From CAWCLK01 sp963796225 (GTDB lineage Bacteria > Actinomycetota > Nitriliruptoria > Nitriliruptorales > Nitriliruptoraceae), in NCBI GenBank assembly GCA_963796225.1, contig CAWCLK010000036.1, forward strand, positions 1 through 64,000: 64,000 nucleotides of DNA, given 5' to 3'. The notes under the pieces are model-generated. The model was not told the DNA's origin. It saw only the letters and a program-made list of their open reading frames with translations, and did not search any database. Numbering within the stretch: position 1 is the stretch's first letter; each line of letters begins with the position of its first letter. Both the position numbers and the translations under genes were made by a program. This document shows positions 34,268 to 42,856 of the stretch, piece by piece.

Positions 34268-34288
34268 CACCGGCGCTTGCCGCCGGTG
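34268..34288 (-). terminator. Possible ssrA terminator
   Basis: CACCGGCG and CGCCGGTG with a five-base loop, 70 bases downstream of the 3' end of ssrA on the minus strand. Confidence 0.4.
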
Positions 34289-34357
34289 AGGCGTTCCCGT
34301 TCTCCCCGGGCGTCCTCTTGGCGGACGAACCGGGGCGCGAAGCTGTGCAGGGGTGCG

Positions 34358-34715
34358 TGGTGGAGCTGGCGGGAGTCGAACCCGCGTCCCGCGGCCCCAG
34401 GAGGCCAGGCTCTACGTGCGTAGGTTCAGGATGTCTCGGATGCGGTACTCCCGAACCAGGCAGTGGTCCGCATCCACACCATCTGAAGATGTCCCCTCAG
34501 GCTCGATGGTCGAAGCCTGACGGTGAATCCCGATGTCGTCGCTCTGGTCCCCGTATCGGGCGTCAGGGGCAGAACGTCACAGCTGTTTAGGCTGCGAGTG
34601 CCAGTCTGTGTTCGGCAGTTATAGGTTCCGAAGGGTGATCACGGAGGTCCTTCGGCGCCCTCCGGCACGCTCCTCTCCTCCCGGAACTGACCACGGTCGA
34701 GACCGTTTCAGCCCC
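34358..34715 (-). ncRNA. ssrA: Transfer-messenger RNA
   Basis: A 358-base tmRNA on the minus strand. The 5' end GGGGCTGAAACGGTCTCGAC at 34715 and the 3' part with a T-arm (GGGTTCGACTCCCG) and encoded CCA at 34358 form the tRNA-like domain. Inside, the tag frame GCC GAA CAC AGA CTG GCA CTC GCA GCC TAA (34616 to 34587) encodes AEHRLALAA, ending in the usual hydrophobic LAA. It adds a degradation tag to proteins on stalled ribosomes, working with SmpB, whose gene lies just upstream on the same strand. Confidence 0.95.
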
Positions 34716-34949
34716 AGGTTGGGAAGCTTGGGGCACGCCCCGCGAGGGGTGTGCCGCGCATCGACGCTGTCCAGTTGTCAAGCAGTGGGACGGTGGTTCG
34801 TGACGACCGTGCCGCCCGGATCAATGGTAACGGTCCAACGTCACGGAGTGTTCCCGTCGGGTGAACGGGATGACAGGGCCGGATGTCCTTTCGGACGACC
34901 CCAACCGTCCTGTCGGCCACCCGCCCCGTCGGGTTGAGCCCGACCGGGC

Positions 34950-35448
34950 TCAGCGTCCCTGGCGGCGCGCCTTCATGGCCCGGTCGATCTGGCGCTTGGC
35001 GTCCTTCTTGGCCATGTCGCGGCGCTTGTCCGCCACGTTCTTGCCGCGGCCGAGGGCGAACTCGAGCTTGGCCCTGCCGTCGCGGAAGTACAGCCGGGTC
35101 GGGACCAGCGCCACGCCCTGGGTCTTGACGGCCTTCTCGAGGCGGTCGAGCTCGTGGCGGTGCAGCAGCAGCTTGCGCTTGCGGGTCGGGTCGTGGTTGT
35201 TGATGTTGCCGTGCTCGTACTCGGGGATGTGGGCCTGGATCAGCCAGGCCTCCCCGTCGTCGATGCGCACGAAGGACTCGGCCAGCGAGCCCTTGCCGCC
35301 CCGCAGCGACTTCACCTCGGTGCCGACCAGCTGCAGGCCCGCCTCGTAGCGGTCGTCGAGGTGGTAGTCGTGCCGGGCACGCTTGTTCTGGGCGATGAGC
35401 CGGATGCCCTCGCCGCTTGGTGCCGGACTGCTTGGTGGATGTGGCCAT
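34950..35448 (-). CDS. smpB: SsrA-binding protein, frameshift near 35417
   Basis: The tmRNA chaperone SmpB, 165 residues. The body IAQNKRARHDYHLDDRYEAG, GTEVKSLRGGKGSLAESF, YEHGNINNHDPTRKRKLLLH and the basic C-terminal helix are conserved. The N-terminus MATSTKQSGTK is read from ATG 35448 in another frame; dropping one base near 35417 joins them. The alternative start GTG 35477 in the main frame has no ribosome binding site. Position directly 5' of ssrA is typical. Confidence 0.9.
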
Positions 35449-35495
35449 GGCCGACCGAGCCTATCGGCCACCACCACGTCCCGGCCCGGGCCGGG

Positions 35496-36084
35496 TCACT
35501 CGGCCTGCAGCTGCCCGCGCACGGCCCCGTCCGGGTGCCCCTGGGTGTGCACGTTGACGTAGAACTCCGACGGGTCGTCGAGCAGCGGCAGCAGGTCGGA
35601 GGCGTTGAGGGTCTCGCACTCGTCCACCGGGCCGCCGATGGGCGGCGTGAGCCCGATGACGACCGCACCGGACTCGCCCTCGGGCGCCCGGTGGATGTGG
35701 GCCGCGGTGACCTCGCTGCTGAGGTCGGCGACCTCCAGCTGGTAGCACAGCTCGCCGGCGGCCTCGTTCATGACGACGGTGGCGGTGAACGACCCGGATC
35801 CGGCCGGGTCGCCCGGACCGGGTACCTCGACCGCCCCGGTCAGCTCGGCGGTCAGGGTGACGTCGGCCTCGGCGCCGGGCTCGCTGCCGATCTCGCTCGT
35901 GGGCGCGTCCGTGGCCGGCCCGTCCGTCGGCAGGGCCGGCGTCGGAGGCGCTGTCGCTGGCAGAGGGGGTGTCCGAGGAGGTCGCGGCCGTCGGGGTGGG
36001 CGACTCCTCGATCGTGGGGTCGTCCCCCGAGCAGGCGGCCAGGACGAGGCTGGCGGACAGGAGCAGGGCGGCGGCGCGACGCAT
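35496..36084 (-). CDS. Lipoprotein with CHRD domain, frameshift near 35930
   Basis: About 195 residues after correcting one extra base near 35930. The signal peptide MRRAAALLLSASLVLAAC ends in a lipobox cysteine, followed by a serine/threonine/proline-rich linker and a CHRD domain (LTAELTGAVEVPGPGDPAGSG, AAHIHRAPEGESGAVVIGL, DPSEFYVNVHTQGHPDGAVRGQL). The role of bacterial CHRD proteins is unclear. It lies inside the division block between the M23 gene and smpB. Confidence 0.85.
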
Positions 36085-36255
36085 GGATGGACACCTCGTG
36101 GGTACGAGCCCGGTCGTAGGCCCGGTCGGGGCCGCAGCCTACGGTCCGACACCGGGGCCTGCTCGGCGCACCTGTGTGCCCGTCAGTCGCTCCTCCGTCG
36201 CCTCGACTCGATCGCCTCGCTGCGACGAGCGAGCTCGCCGGTCTCGGCTCACTCG

Positions 36256-37515
36256 TCAGTACCAGGCCATCGGGTCGCGGGGGGTGCCGTTCTCGCGCAC
36301 CTCGAAGTGCAGGTGCGGCCCCGTGGACTGGCCGGTGGTGCCGACCTCGCCGATCTGCTGGCCGGCCTCGACGACCTGGCCCGCGGTGACCAGCAGGCGG
36401 GACTGGTGGGCGTAGAGCGTCGCCAGCCCCCCACCGTGGTCGATGACGACGGCCTGGCCGTAGCCGCCCCGCCACCCGGCCGAGACGACCTGTCCCGCGG
36501 CCGCGGCGACGATGGCCTGCCCGGTCGGGGCGGAGATGTCGACGCCGGTGTGCAACCGTCGCGTCCCGAAGATCGGGTGGGTGCGGTAGCCGTACCCGGA
36601 GCCCGCGCGTCCCTCGGTGGGCCACAGCAGCCCGCCGGGGCCCGGGGCCGCCGCCTGCCAGCGTGACTGGGCGAGCTCCTCGGCCAGGCGCGCCGACTCG
36701 GCCTCGTAGGCCGCCACGAGCTGGGTGTAGCTGGCGAGGTCGGACTCGAGCCGGACCAGCGTCGCCTGCCGGGTGGCGCGTTCGGTGGCGACCTGCTCGG
36801 TCAGCTGGCGCTGGGCGTCGGTGGCGCGTTCCACGTCCTGCCGGGCGCGTTCCGCGGCGGCCTGCTCGGTCGCCAGCGTGTCGCGCAGCCGGTCGGCGAT
36901 GCGGCGCTGCTCGGCGGCCGTGCGGGTCTCCTCGGTGACCCGGTCGACCAGCTCCTTGTCCTCGTCGAGCACCGAGCGGACGTAGTAGCCGGTCTGGACC
37001 AGCTCGCCGATGTCCTCGCTGGCGAGCAGGGCCTCGGCCATCTGCAGCGTGCCGCCGTACATGTAGGCCGCCGCCACGCGGTCGCCGAACCGGTCGGCGT
37101 CGCGGTCGAGCCGGCGCTGGGTGGCCTCGAGCCGGGCGCTGACCTCGTCGAGGCGTGCCTGGGCCTGCGCGGTCCGGGACGCGGCGGCATCCCGCACGGC
37201 GGTCGCGTCGGCGAGCTGGGCCTCGCGGGCCCGCAGCTCCTCGGTCAGGGCCATCAGGCGCCGGTCGGCCTCGGCCAGCTGCTGCTGGGCGTCGCCGACC
37301 TGCTGCTGGACCACGCCGGCGCCCTGGCGGGCCTGCTCGAGCTGCTGGGTGGCGTCCTCGAGCTGGTCGGCGAGCTGCTGCGGGTCCCCGCCGTCCCCGG
37401 GCTCCTGGGCGACGGCGGCCGTGCTGGTGACGACGACGCACAGCACCACCGCCACGGCCCGGCGAAGCACGGTGGACCGCGTCCGACGGCCGTGCGGATG
37501 ACGTCCTGTCCTCAC
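36256..37515 (-). CDS. Exported M23 peptidase with coiled coil (EnvC-like)
   Basis: A 419-residue exported protein. A signal segment (VAVVLCVVVTSTAAVA) is followed by a long coiled coil at about residues 45-275 and a LytM/M23 domain at about 290-419 with HTGVD and HLHFEV zinc motifs. Its gene lies 141 bases after ftsX, so it is the likely hydrolase or activator moved by the FtsEX ATP cycle, as EnvC and RipC are elsewhere. Both histidine motifs are intact, so it may be an active endopeptidase. GTG at 37515 with GGAG upstream. Confidence 0.9.
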   Translation of the reverse strand: MRTGRHPHGRRTRSTVLRRAVAVVLCVVVTSTAAVAQEPGDGGDPQQLADQLEDATQQLEQARQGAGVVQQQVGDAQQQLAEADRRLMALTEELRAREAQLADATAVRDAAASRTAQAQARLDEVSARLEATQRRLDRDADRFGDRVAAAYMYGGTLQMAEALLASEDIGELVQTGYYVRSVLDEDKELVDRVTEETRTAAEQRRIADRLRDTLATEQAAAERARQDVERATDAQRQLTEQVATERATRQATLVRLESDLASYTQLVAAYEAESARLAEELAQSRWQAAAPGPGGLLWPTEGRAGSGYGYRTHPIFGTRRLHTGVDISAPTGQAIVAAAAGQVVSAGWRGGYGQAVVIDHGGGLATLYAHQSRLLVTAGQVVEAGQQIGEVGTTGQSTGPHLHFEVRENGTPRDPMAWY

Positions 37516-37656
37516 GTCATCACTCCACGTTCGACACCGTGGACGATAACACCAACAACATCAGTCACAGGTGCACCATCCACAGGCAGGAACCACCAGT
37601 GATGGCGTCGACCATCGGGAGCGCCGACTTGAGCCGTCGCCGCCCCCGAACCGGAC

Positions 37657-38547
37657 CTAGACGTCCAGGAAGCCCCACAGGGCGACCAGCGACGACACGC
37701 CGGCGATCGCGACCGAGGGCACCACGAGCCAGGGCCAGACGGCGACCACGTCCATGCGGTCCAGGAACGGCACGAACTGGATGAGGTCGCTGAGGAAGCC
37801 GGTGAGCTCGGGGACCGCGACGACGAGCAGCCCCCAGGCCACAAGCGCACCGAACAGCCCCGCGAGCACGCCCTCGAGCACGAACGGCAGGCGCACGTAC
37901 CAGTTGGACGCCCCGACCAGCTTCATCACCTGGGTCTGCTCGCGTCTGGCGAACGCGGCCACGCGCACGGTGTTGGCCACGAGCAGCGTGGCGGCCAGCA
38001 TGGCCACGATCGAGATGCCCAGCGCGGACCACCGGCCCACGTCGGCGATCTTGAGGAACTGCTCGAGCAGCTGGCGCTGGTCGATGATGTCCTCGACACC
38101 GGGCCGTGCCTCGTACTCCTGGCGGATGGAGGCGAAGCGGTTGGGGTCCTTGAGCTTGACGCGGAACGACGCGGGCAGCTGGTCGGCGGTCACGCCCCGC
38201 GTGAAGTCCTCCTGGCCCTCGAAGCGCTCCAGGAAGCGCCGGTAGGCGTCCTCCTTGGACTCGTAGAAGACCTGCTCGACCAGCGGGTTGTCCTCGAGGT
38301 CGGTGCGCAGCTCGTCCTGCTGCTCGGAGGTGATGGCCGCGCACTCGCGCCCGTCACACAGGAAGATCGACACCTCGATCTTGTCGGTCCACTCGTCGGT
38401 GGCCATGTCGACCTGCTGGCGCAGCAGGACCGAGGCACCGAACAGCATCAGCGACACGGCGACCGACAGGATCACCGCCACGGTCATCGACATGTTGCGG
38501 CGGAGGCCGACGACGGCCTCCTGCAGGATGTACGACCAACGTCTCAT
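37657..38547 (-). CDS. ftsX: Cell division protein FtsX
   Basis: A 296-residue membrane protein with four helices (one N-terminal, three C-terminal) and an extracellular domain at about residues 45-165 that includes two cysteines (FLCDGRECAAIT). It forms the inner-membrane complex with FtsE and signals across the membrane to the M23 partner. Its gene lies 30 bases after ftsE. The domain is matched by the protein encoded at 39351-39837, which has no membrane permease part. Confidence 0.95.
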   Translation of the reverse strand: MRRWSYILQEAVVGLRRNMSMTVAVILSVAVSLMLFGASVLLRQQVDMATDEWTDKIEVSIFLCDGRECAAITSEQQDELRTDLEDNPLVEQVFYESKEDAYRRFLERFEGQEDFTRGVTADQLPASFRVKLKDPNRFASIRQEYEARPGVEDIIDQRQLLEQFLKIADVGRWSALGISIVAMLAATLLVANTVRVAAFARREQTQVMKLVGASNWYVRLPFVLEGVLAGLFGALVAWGLLVVAVPELTGFLSDLIQFVPFLDRMDVVAVWPWLVVPSVAIAGVSSLVALWGFLDV

Positions 38548-38577
38548 GGTGCGGGAGACTCCTGGCGGATCGGGGCG

Positions 38578-39276
38578 CTAATTGGCGTAGCCGTAGACGC
38601 CACGCGACTGGTCACGGACCAGCCGGCCGTCCGCGAGCTCGACGACGCGCTTGCGCATCGAGTCGACGATGTGCTGGTCGTGGGTGGCCATCACGACGGT
38701 GGTGTTGGTCCGGTTGATCCGGTCCAGCAGCTTCATGATGCCGATGGAGGTCTGCGGGTCGAGGTTCCCGGTGGGCTCGTCGCACAGCAGGATCGGCGGC
38801 TGGTTGACGAAGGCGCGGGCGATCGACACGCGCTGCTGCTGGCCGCCCGACAGCTCGTGGGGCATGTTGTCGGACTTGTCGGCCAGGTCCACCAGCTCGA
38901 GCACCTCGGGCACCCGGTCGTGGATCATCGCGCTGGGCGAGCCGATCACCTCGAGCGCGAAGGCGACGTTCTCGGCGACGGTCTTGTTCGGCAGCAGCTT
39001 GAAGTCCTGGAACACGTACCCGATCTCGCGGCGCAGGGCCGGGACCTTCCACCGCTTCAGGGTGACGAGGTTCTTGCCGGCCACGTGGATCTCGCCGGCG
39101 TCGGGCAGCACCTCGCGCGTCAGCAGCTTCATGAAGGTGGACTTGCCCGATCCCGACGGGCCGACGACGAAGACGAACTCGCCGCGGGCGACCTCGAGGT
39201 CGATGCCGTCGAGGGCCAGGACCTCGCCTCGCTCGCCCTTCTTGTACGTCTTGGAGACGCCGCGCAGTGAGATCAC
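38578..39276 (-). CDS. ftsE: Cell division ATP-binding protein FtsE
   Basis: A 232-residue ABC ATPase. Walker A GPSGSGKST, Q-loop YVFQDFKLLP, signature LSGGQQQRV, Walker B ILLCDEPTGNLD and switch histidine ATHDQ are present. It energises FtsX to regulate septal peptidoglycan hydrolysis. It is followed by ftsX on the minus strand. Confidence 0.97.
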   Translation of the reverse strand: MISLRGVSKTYKKGERGEVLALDGIDLEVARGEFVFVVGPSGSGKSTFMKLLTREVLPDAGEIHVAGKNLVTLKRWKVPALRREIGYVFQDFKLLPNKTVAENVAFALEVIGSPSAMIHDRVPEVLELVDLADKSDNMPHELSGGQQQRVSIARAFVNQPPILLCDEPTGNLDPQTSIGIMKLLDRINRTNTTVVMATHDQHIVDSMRKRVVELADGRLVRDQSRGVYGYAN

Positions 39277-39350
39277 GTCGAGACCATCGCCTTGGACGGG
39301 GAAGATGGGGGAACGAGGTCCCGCCAGACTCGCAGGAGGCTACCACCGGC

Positions 39351-39837
39351 CTACGGCTGCACCGCCCGGGCGTCGTTGACGGCCGCCACGCCCTCGCGGT
39401 CGCGGTAGTCGGCCAGCACCTCGTCGACGTCCGCTGGATCGAGCAGGTCGACCTCGATGCGGGCCGGGACGTCCTCGGGACGCACCGACTCGACCAGCTC
39501 CTGCTGGTCGCCGAACCGGTCGAGGAACAGCTGGTAGGCCTGGTCGCTGGAGACGTACAGCACCGAGGACACGCGCGGGTCGTCCCGGACCTCGGCGACC
39601 AGCGCCTCGCGCGCGGGCTCGTCGAGCTCGGGGCACACCGCCCCGGCACACAGGTCGAGCCACAGGTGCGGACCCTCGAGCGCGTCGGTGGCCACTGCGC
39701 CCCCGGAGCGCCCGCCCGACCGCGTCCTGCTCGGTGTCGTCGGCCCCGCCGCCCCCGGCGCCGAGCCACACGGCCACGGCCGCCACCAGCGCACCCGCGA
39801 GGGCGAGCACGATCCACCGAACCGGTCCCTGGCCCAT
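39351..39837 (-). CDS. Stand-alone FtsX extracellular domain-like protein, frameshift near 39710
   Basis: About 161 residues after one extra base near 39710 is dropped. A single N-terminal helix (VRWIVLALAGALVAAVAVWL) is followed by a domain similar to the FtsX extracellular domain: LWLDLCAGAVCPELD, VSSVLYVSSDQAYQLFLDRF and DVPARIEVDLLDPADVDEVLADY align with FtsX FLCDGRECAAIT, VEQVFYESKEDAYRRFLERF and PASFRVKLKDPNRFASIRQEY. The ATG overlaps the prfB stop. It may act with FtsEX or the M23 protein; it has no permease segments. Confidence 0.75.
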
Positions 39838-40991
39838 CAGCTGGCGACGGCGCCGCCCGCACCGTCGTCGCCGTCCTGGGCCCGTTCCGCCGCGCGCCGG
39901 CGCAGCTCGGCCTCGATGAACTCGTCCAGCGCCGCCCCGCCGTCGAGGACGGTCGCGGGGTTGCCGTGCTCGTGCTCGGAGCGGTGGTCCTTGGCGATCT
40001 GGTTGCCGTACATGAAGAAGCTGCGGATCTGGGACCCGAAGCCGACGTTCTGCCGGTCGCCGCGCAGGTCGGCCAGCTCCTCGTCGCGCTTCTGGCGTTC
40101 GAGCTCGGCCAGCTTGACCTTCAGCACGCGCATGGCGACGGCACGGTTCTGGTGCTGGGACTTCTCGTTCTGGCAGCTGACCACGATGCCGGTGGGGATG
40201 TGGGTGATGCGCACGGCCGAGTCGGTGGTGTTGACGCTCTGGCCGCCCGGTCCCGACGAGCGGTAGACGTCGATGCGGATGTCCTCCTCGGGCACGTCCA
40301 CGTCGTCGTCGGCCTCGGGCAGCACCGGGACGACATCGACCAGCGCGAAGGAGGTCTGGCGCCGGCCCTGCGAGTCGAACGGCGAGTTGCGCAGCAGGCG
40401 GTGCACGCCGTGCTCGGTCTGCAGCCAGCCGTAGGCATCGGCGCCGCGCACCTCGAACGACGTCGACTTCAGCCCGGCCTCCTCGCCGAAGGACTCGTCG
40501 AAGACGTCGACCTCGAAGCCGTGGGTCTCGGCCCAGCGCACGTACATGCGCTGCAGCATCTGGGCCCAGTCCATCGCGTCGACGCCGCCCTCCCCCGCCT
40601 TGATGGACACGATGGCGTCCTCGGCGTCGTACTCGCCCGACAGCAGCGTGGCGACCTCGAGCGCGTCGATCTCGCGCGCCACCGCGGACAGTCCCTCGGC
40701 GACCTCGGCCGCGGATGCGTCGTCGTCCATCTCCTGGGCGAGCTCGTTGAGGGTCTCGAGGTCCTCCAGGCGCGCCATCAGCGTGTCGTAGCGCTCGACC
40801 TCGCCCTTCACCCGCGCCAGCTGCTTGGACACCTGGGTCGCGGCGTCCGGGTCGTCCCACAGCGTCGGGTCGGCCGCACGCTGCTCGAGGTCGGCGTGCA
40901 GCTCGCGCTTGGCGTCGATGTCGAGGTAGTCGCGGACGTGGTCGACCCGACGACGCTGCTCCGCGAGCGCATCGGCGTGGTTGTCGGGCAT
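39837..40991 (-). CDS. prfB: Peptide chain release factor 2
   Basis: A 384-residue release factor. The GGQ motif is in YRSSGPGGQSVNTTDSAV, and the stop-codon recognition tripeptide SPF occurs in RNSPFDSQGRRQTSF, which marks RF2 (UGA/UAA). The usual programmed +1 frameshift with an internal UGA near codon 25 is absent: the frame is open from ATG 40991 to the stop. First gene of the division/rescue block. Confidence 0.96.
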   Translation of the reverse strand: MPDNHADALAEQRRRVDHVRDYLDIDAKRELHADLEQRAADPTLWDDPDAATQVSKQLARVKGEVERYDTLMARLEDLETLNELAQEMDDDASAAEVAEGLSAVAREIDALEVATLLSGEYDAEDAIVSIKAGEGGVDAMDWAQMLQRMYVRWAETHGFEVDVFDESFGEEAGLKSTSFEVRGADAYGWLQTEHGVHRLLRNSPFDSQGRRQTSFALVDVVPVLPEADDDVDVPEEDIRIDVYRSSGPGGQSVNTTDSAVRITHIPTGIVVSCQNEKSQHQNRAVAMRVLKVKLAELERQKRDEELADLRGDRQNVGFGSQIRSFFMYGNQIAKDHRSEHEHGNPATVLDGGAALDEFIEAELRRRAAERAQDGDDGAGGAVAS

Positions 40992-41113
40992 CGCGAGACT
41001 CACAGGGCTGGTGACGAGGAGGGCCGGGCCGAGCTGCGCGTGCGGAGGGCCGAGGTGGCGAGGCGCGGGCCGTGCCGGCGGACGGGGCAAGGCTAGCGGG
41101 GCCGGAAACAGGT

Positions 41114-41149
41114 GAGGCGGGTGCTCTCCCCTCCGGGAGCACCCGCCTC
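41114..41149. repeat. Hairpin upstream of prfB
   Basis: A 13-bp stem, GAGGCGGGTGCTC and GAGCACCCGCCTC with a 10-base loop, 123 bases before the prfB start. It may be a leader structure or a terminator of an unseen transcript. The 227 bases that follow up to 41376 hold no gene I can support. Confidence 0.4.
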
Positions 41150-41376
41150 GTGCGTCGTCTCCGGGACCGGATCCGTCGACGACACACCCGCACATTCGTG
41201 GGGCGACCGCGACGACCCTTCCTGCCCCTCCGGGACGTGCGGGCAGCGCTCGTGGTGCGCTGCGGACGAACGGCCGGGCAACCGCGGGGGCCCGGGCTGC
41301 GTCATGACAGGTGAGCACGCGCGGGGCAACCGCCGACCACCCTCGACCCTCCGCGACCGGAGCTGGAGACCCGACC

Positions 41377-41517
41377 ATGGACCCGATCCTCTTCGTCATC
41401 ACCGTCATCGCCGCGCTCGTCGCGGGTGCCGCCGTCCTGCTGCCGTCCGAGACGGCGCGACGCCGCACCTGGGACGAGGAGGAGCTGCACAACCAGCTGG
41501 GCGCCAGCCTGCGCTGA
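41377..41517 (+). CDS. Small single-pass membrane protein, 46 residues
   Basis: A 46-residue protein. One hydrophobic helix (ILFVITVIAALVAGAAVLL) is followed by a basic and acidic tail (SETARRRTWDEEELHNQLGASLR). ATG 41377 is preceded by GGAG. A 14-bp terminator follows. Such proteins are easily missed by gene finders; function unknown. Confidence 0.6.
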   Translation: MDPILFVITVIAALVAGAAVLLPSETARRRTWDEEELHNQLGASLR

Positions 41518-41617
41518 CGACCGGGCGGTACGCGGACCCGCGACATCGCGCCGTCCGCTCCCGCACGCGGCCCCGCGGTGCCTCACCGCCCCGTGGGCCA
41601 CTGACACGGGCCGCACC

Positions 41618-41653
41618 ACGACCCCCGCCGGGAGGCCCTCCGGCGGGGGTCGT
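41618..41653 (+). terminator. Strong terminator hairpin
   Basis: A 14-bp perfect stem, ACGACCCCCGCCGG and CCGGCGGGGGTCGT, with an eight-base loop, about 100 bases after the 46-residue protein gene. Confidence 0.65.
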
Positions 41654-41780
41654 CCCGTTCCGGGACCGACCGACCGGGCATTCACGTACCGGCGGGGATC
41701 TGCTTGGCTGGGGGCGACCCGCCCCGGGGGCGCGCGGCGGGTCCCACGACGCCGGGGTGCGCCTACGTGAAGGGGACCGC

Positions 41781-42527
41781 GTGCCGACCACGACCTGGGA
41801 CAACCTCGACGGGGCCAAGCGGGACCGTGTCCTGCAGGCTGCGATGCGTGAGTTCGGGGCGCGCGGGTTCTCCGCGGGCAGCATCAACGTGATCGCGCGG
41901 GAGGCCGGCATCGCGAAGGGCTCGGTGTTCCAGTACTTCGTCGACAAGGCCGACCTGTACGCGCACGTGTCCGAGCACGTCTCCCGCACGGTCCGCGACG
42001 AGTTCACCGTCACCATGCTGCGGCGCGCCGACGAGCACCACGACCTGTTCCGGATGCTGCGCGCGATCCTGACCGACTGGGTCGCCTACTTCCGCGCCCA
42101 CCCGCTCGAACGGCAGGTGTTCTTCGCCATCACCTTCGAGATCGACGCCGAGAACCGCCGGACGGTGCGCCACGTCGTCAACACCCACCAGCTCGAGGTG
42201 CTCGGGGCGCTCGTCACGGCCGCCGAACGCTCCGGCCAGCTGCGCGAGGGCGTGTCCCGCGACCACCTGCTCGGGATGCTGCTCCTGCTCGTGCCCCACC
42301 TCGCCACCGCCCCGTTCAGCGCCGAGCTCGACCCGGTCCTGCAGCTGTCGCAACGCCACGGGATCGACCTCGAGGCCGCCGTCTCGGGCTACGTGGACGT
42401 CCTCGAGGCTGCCTGCGGCCTGCCCGCCGACCAGCGTCCCGACGCCGACCTGGCCGCCGCGCTGCACCACGCCACCCGCGAAGCCGGGGTCAGCTCGCCG
42501 TCGCGCCCAGCACCACCTCGAAGCTGA
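41781..42527 (+). CDS. TetR-family regulator
   Basis: A 248-residue TetR regulator. The helix-turn-helix FSAGSINVIAREAGIAKGSVFQYFVDKADLYAHV is at residues 32-65 and a longer C-terminal domain follows. GTG at 41781 with AAGGGGA upstream. Its 3' end overlaps the convergent ABM gene by 38 bases, which suggests no readthrough. The ligand is unknown. Confidence 0.87.
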   Translation: MPTTTWDNLDGAKRDRVLQAAMREFGARGFSAGSINVIAREAGIAKGSVFQYFVDKADLYAHVSEHVSRTVRDEFTVTMLRRADEHHDLFRMLRAILTDWVAYFRAHPLERQVFFAITFEIDAENRRTVRHVVNTHQLEVLGALVTAAERSGQLREGVSRDHLLGMLLLLVPHLATAPFSAELDPVLQLSQRHGIDLEAAVSGYVDVLEAACGLPADQRPDADLAAALHHATREAGVSSPSRPAPPRS

Positions 42528-42804
42528 GCAGCTCGCTGCCCGATGCGGCGGGGCGCTGGCCCTGGTTGGACTGGGCGTGGCCCTGCTGGAACTCGCGCGA
42601 CTCCATCCAGGACTGGAAGGCCTCCTCGGACTCCCACTTGGTGACCACGAAGTAGCGGTCGGAGTCGTCGGTCGGCCGCAGCAGGTCGAAGGAGATGAAG
42701 CCCGGCGTGGTCTCGACCTCGCCGGCACGCGCCCCGAAGCGCTGCTCGAGCGTCTCGCGCATCTCCTCGGGGACGGTCAGCACGTTGATCTTGACGACGG
42801 CCAT
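42490..42804 (-). CDS. ABM/IsdG-like heme-degrading or monooxygenase-fold protein
   Basis: A 104-residue dimeric alpha/beta protein with the antibiotic biosynthesis monooxygenase fold (PGFISFDLLRPTDDSDRYFVVTKWESEEAFQSWMESREF). It is similar to the IsdG/MhuD family of heme-degrading enzymes, but the heme-ligand histidine is not certain here. Start ATG 42804. It overlaps the TetR gene on the other strand. Confidence 0.78.
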   Translation of the reverse strand: MAVVKINVLTVPEEMRETLEQRFGARAGEVETTPGFISFDLLRPTDDSDRYFVVTKWESEEAFQSWMESREFQQGHAQSNQGQRPAASGSELLSFEVVLGATAS

Positions 42805-42856
42805 GGGTTCCTCGCGGGATCGGTGTCGCCCCGAACGTAGCCAGCACGCGCGAGGC

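Noticed and set aside
34358..34390. A tRNA gene at 34358
   Set aside because: The T-arm and CCA belong to ssrA, whose 5' end and tag frame are both present.
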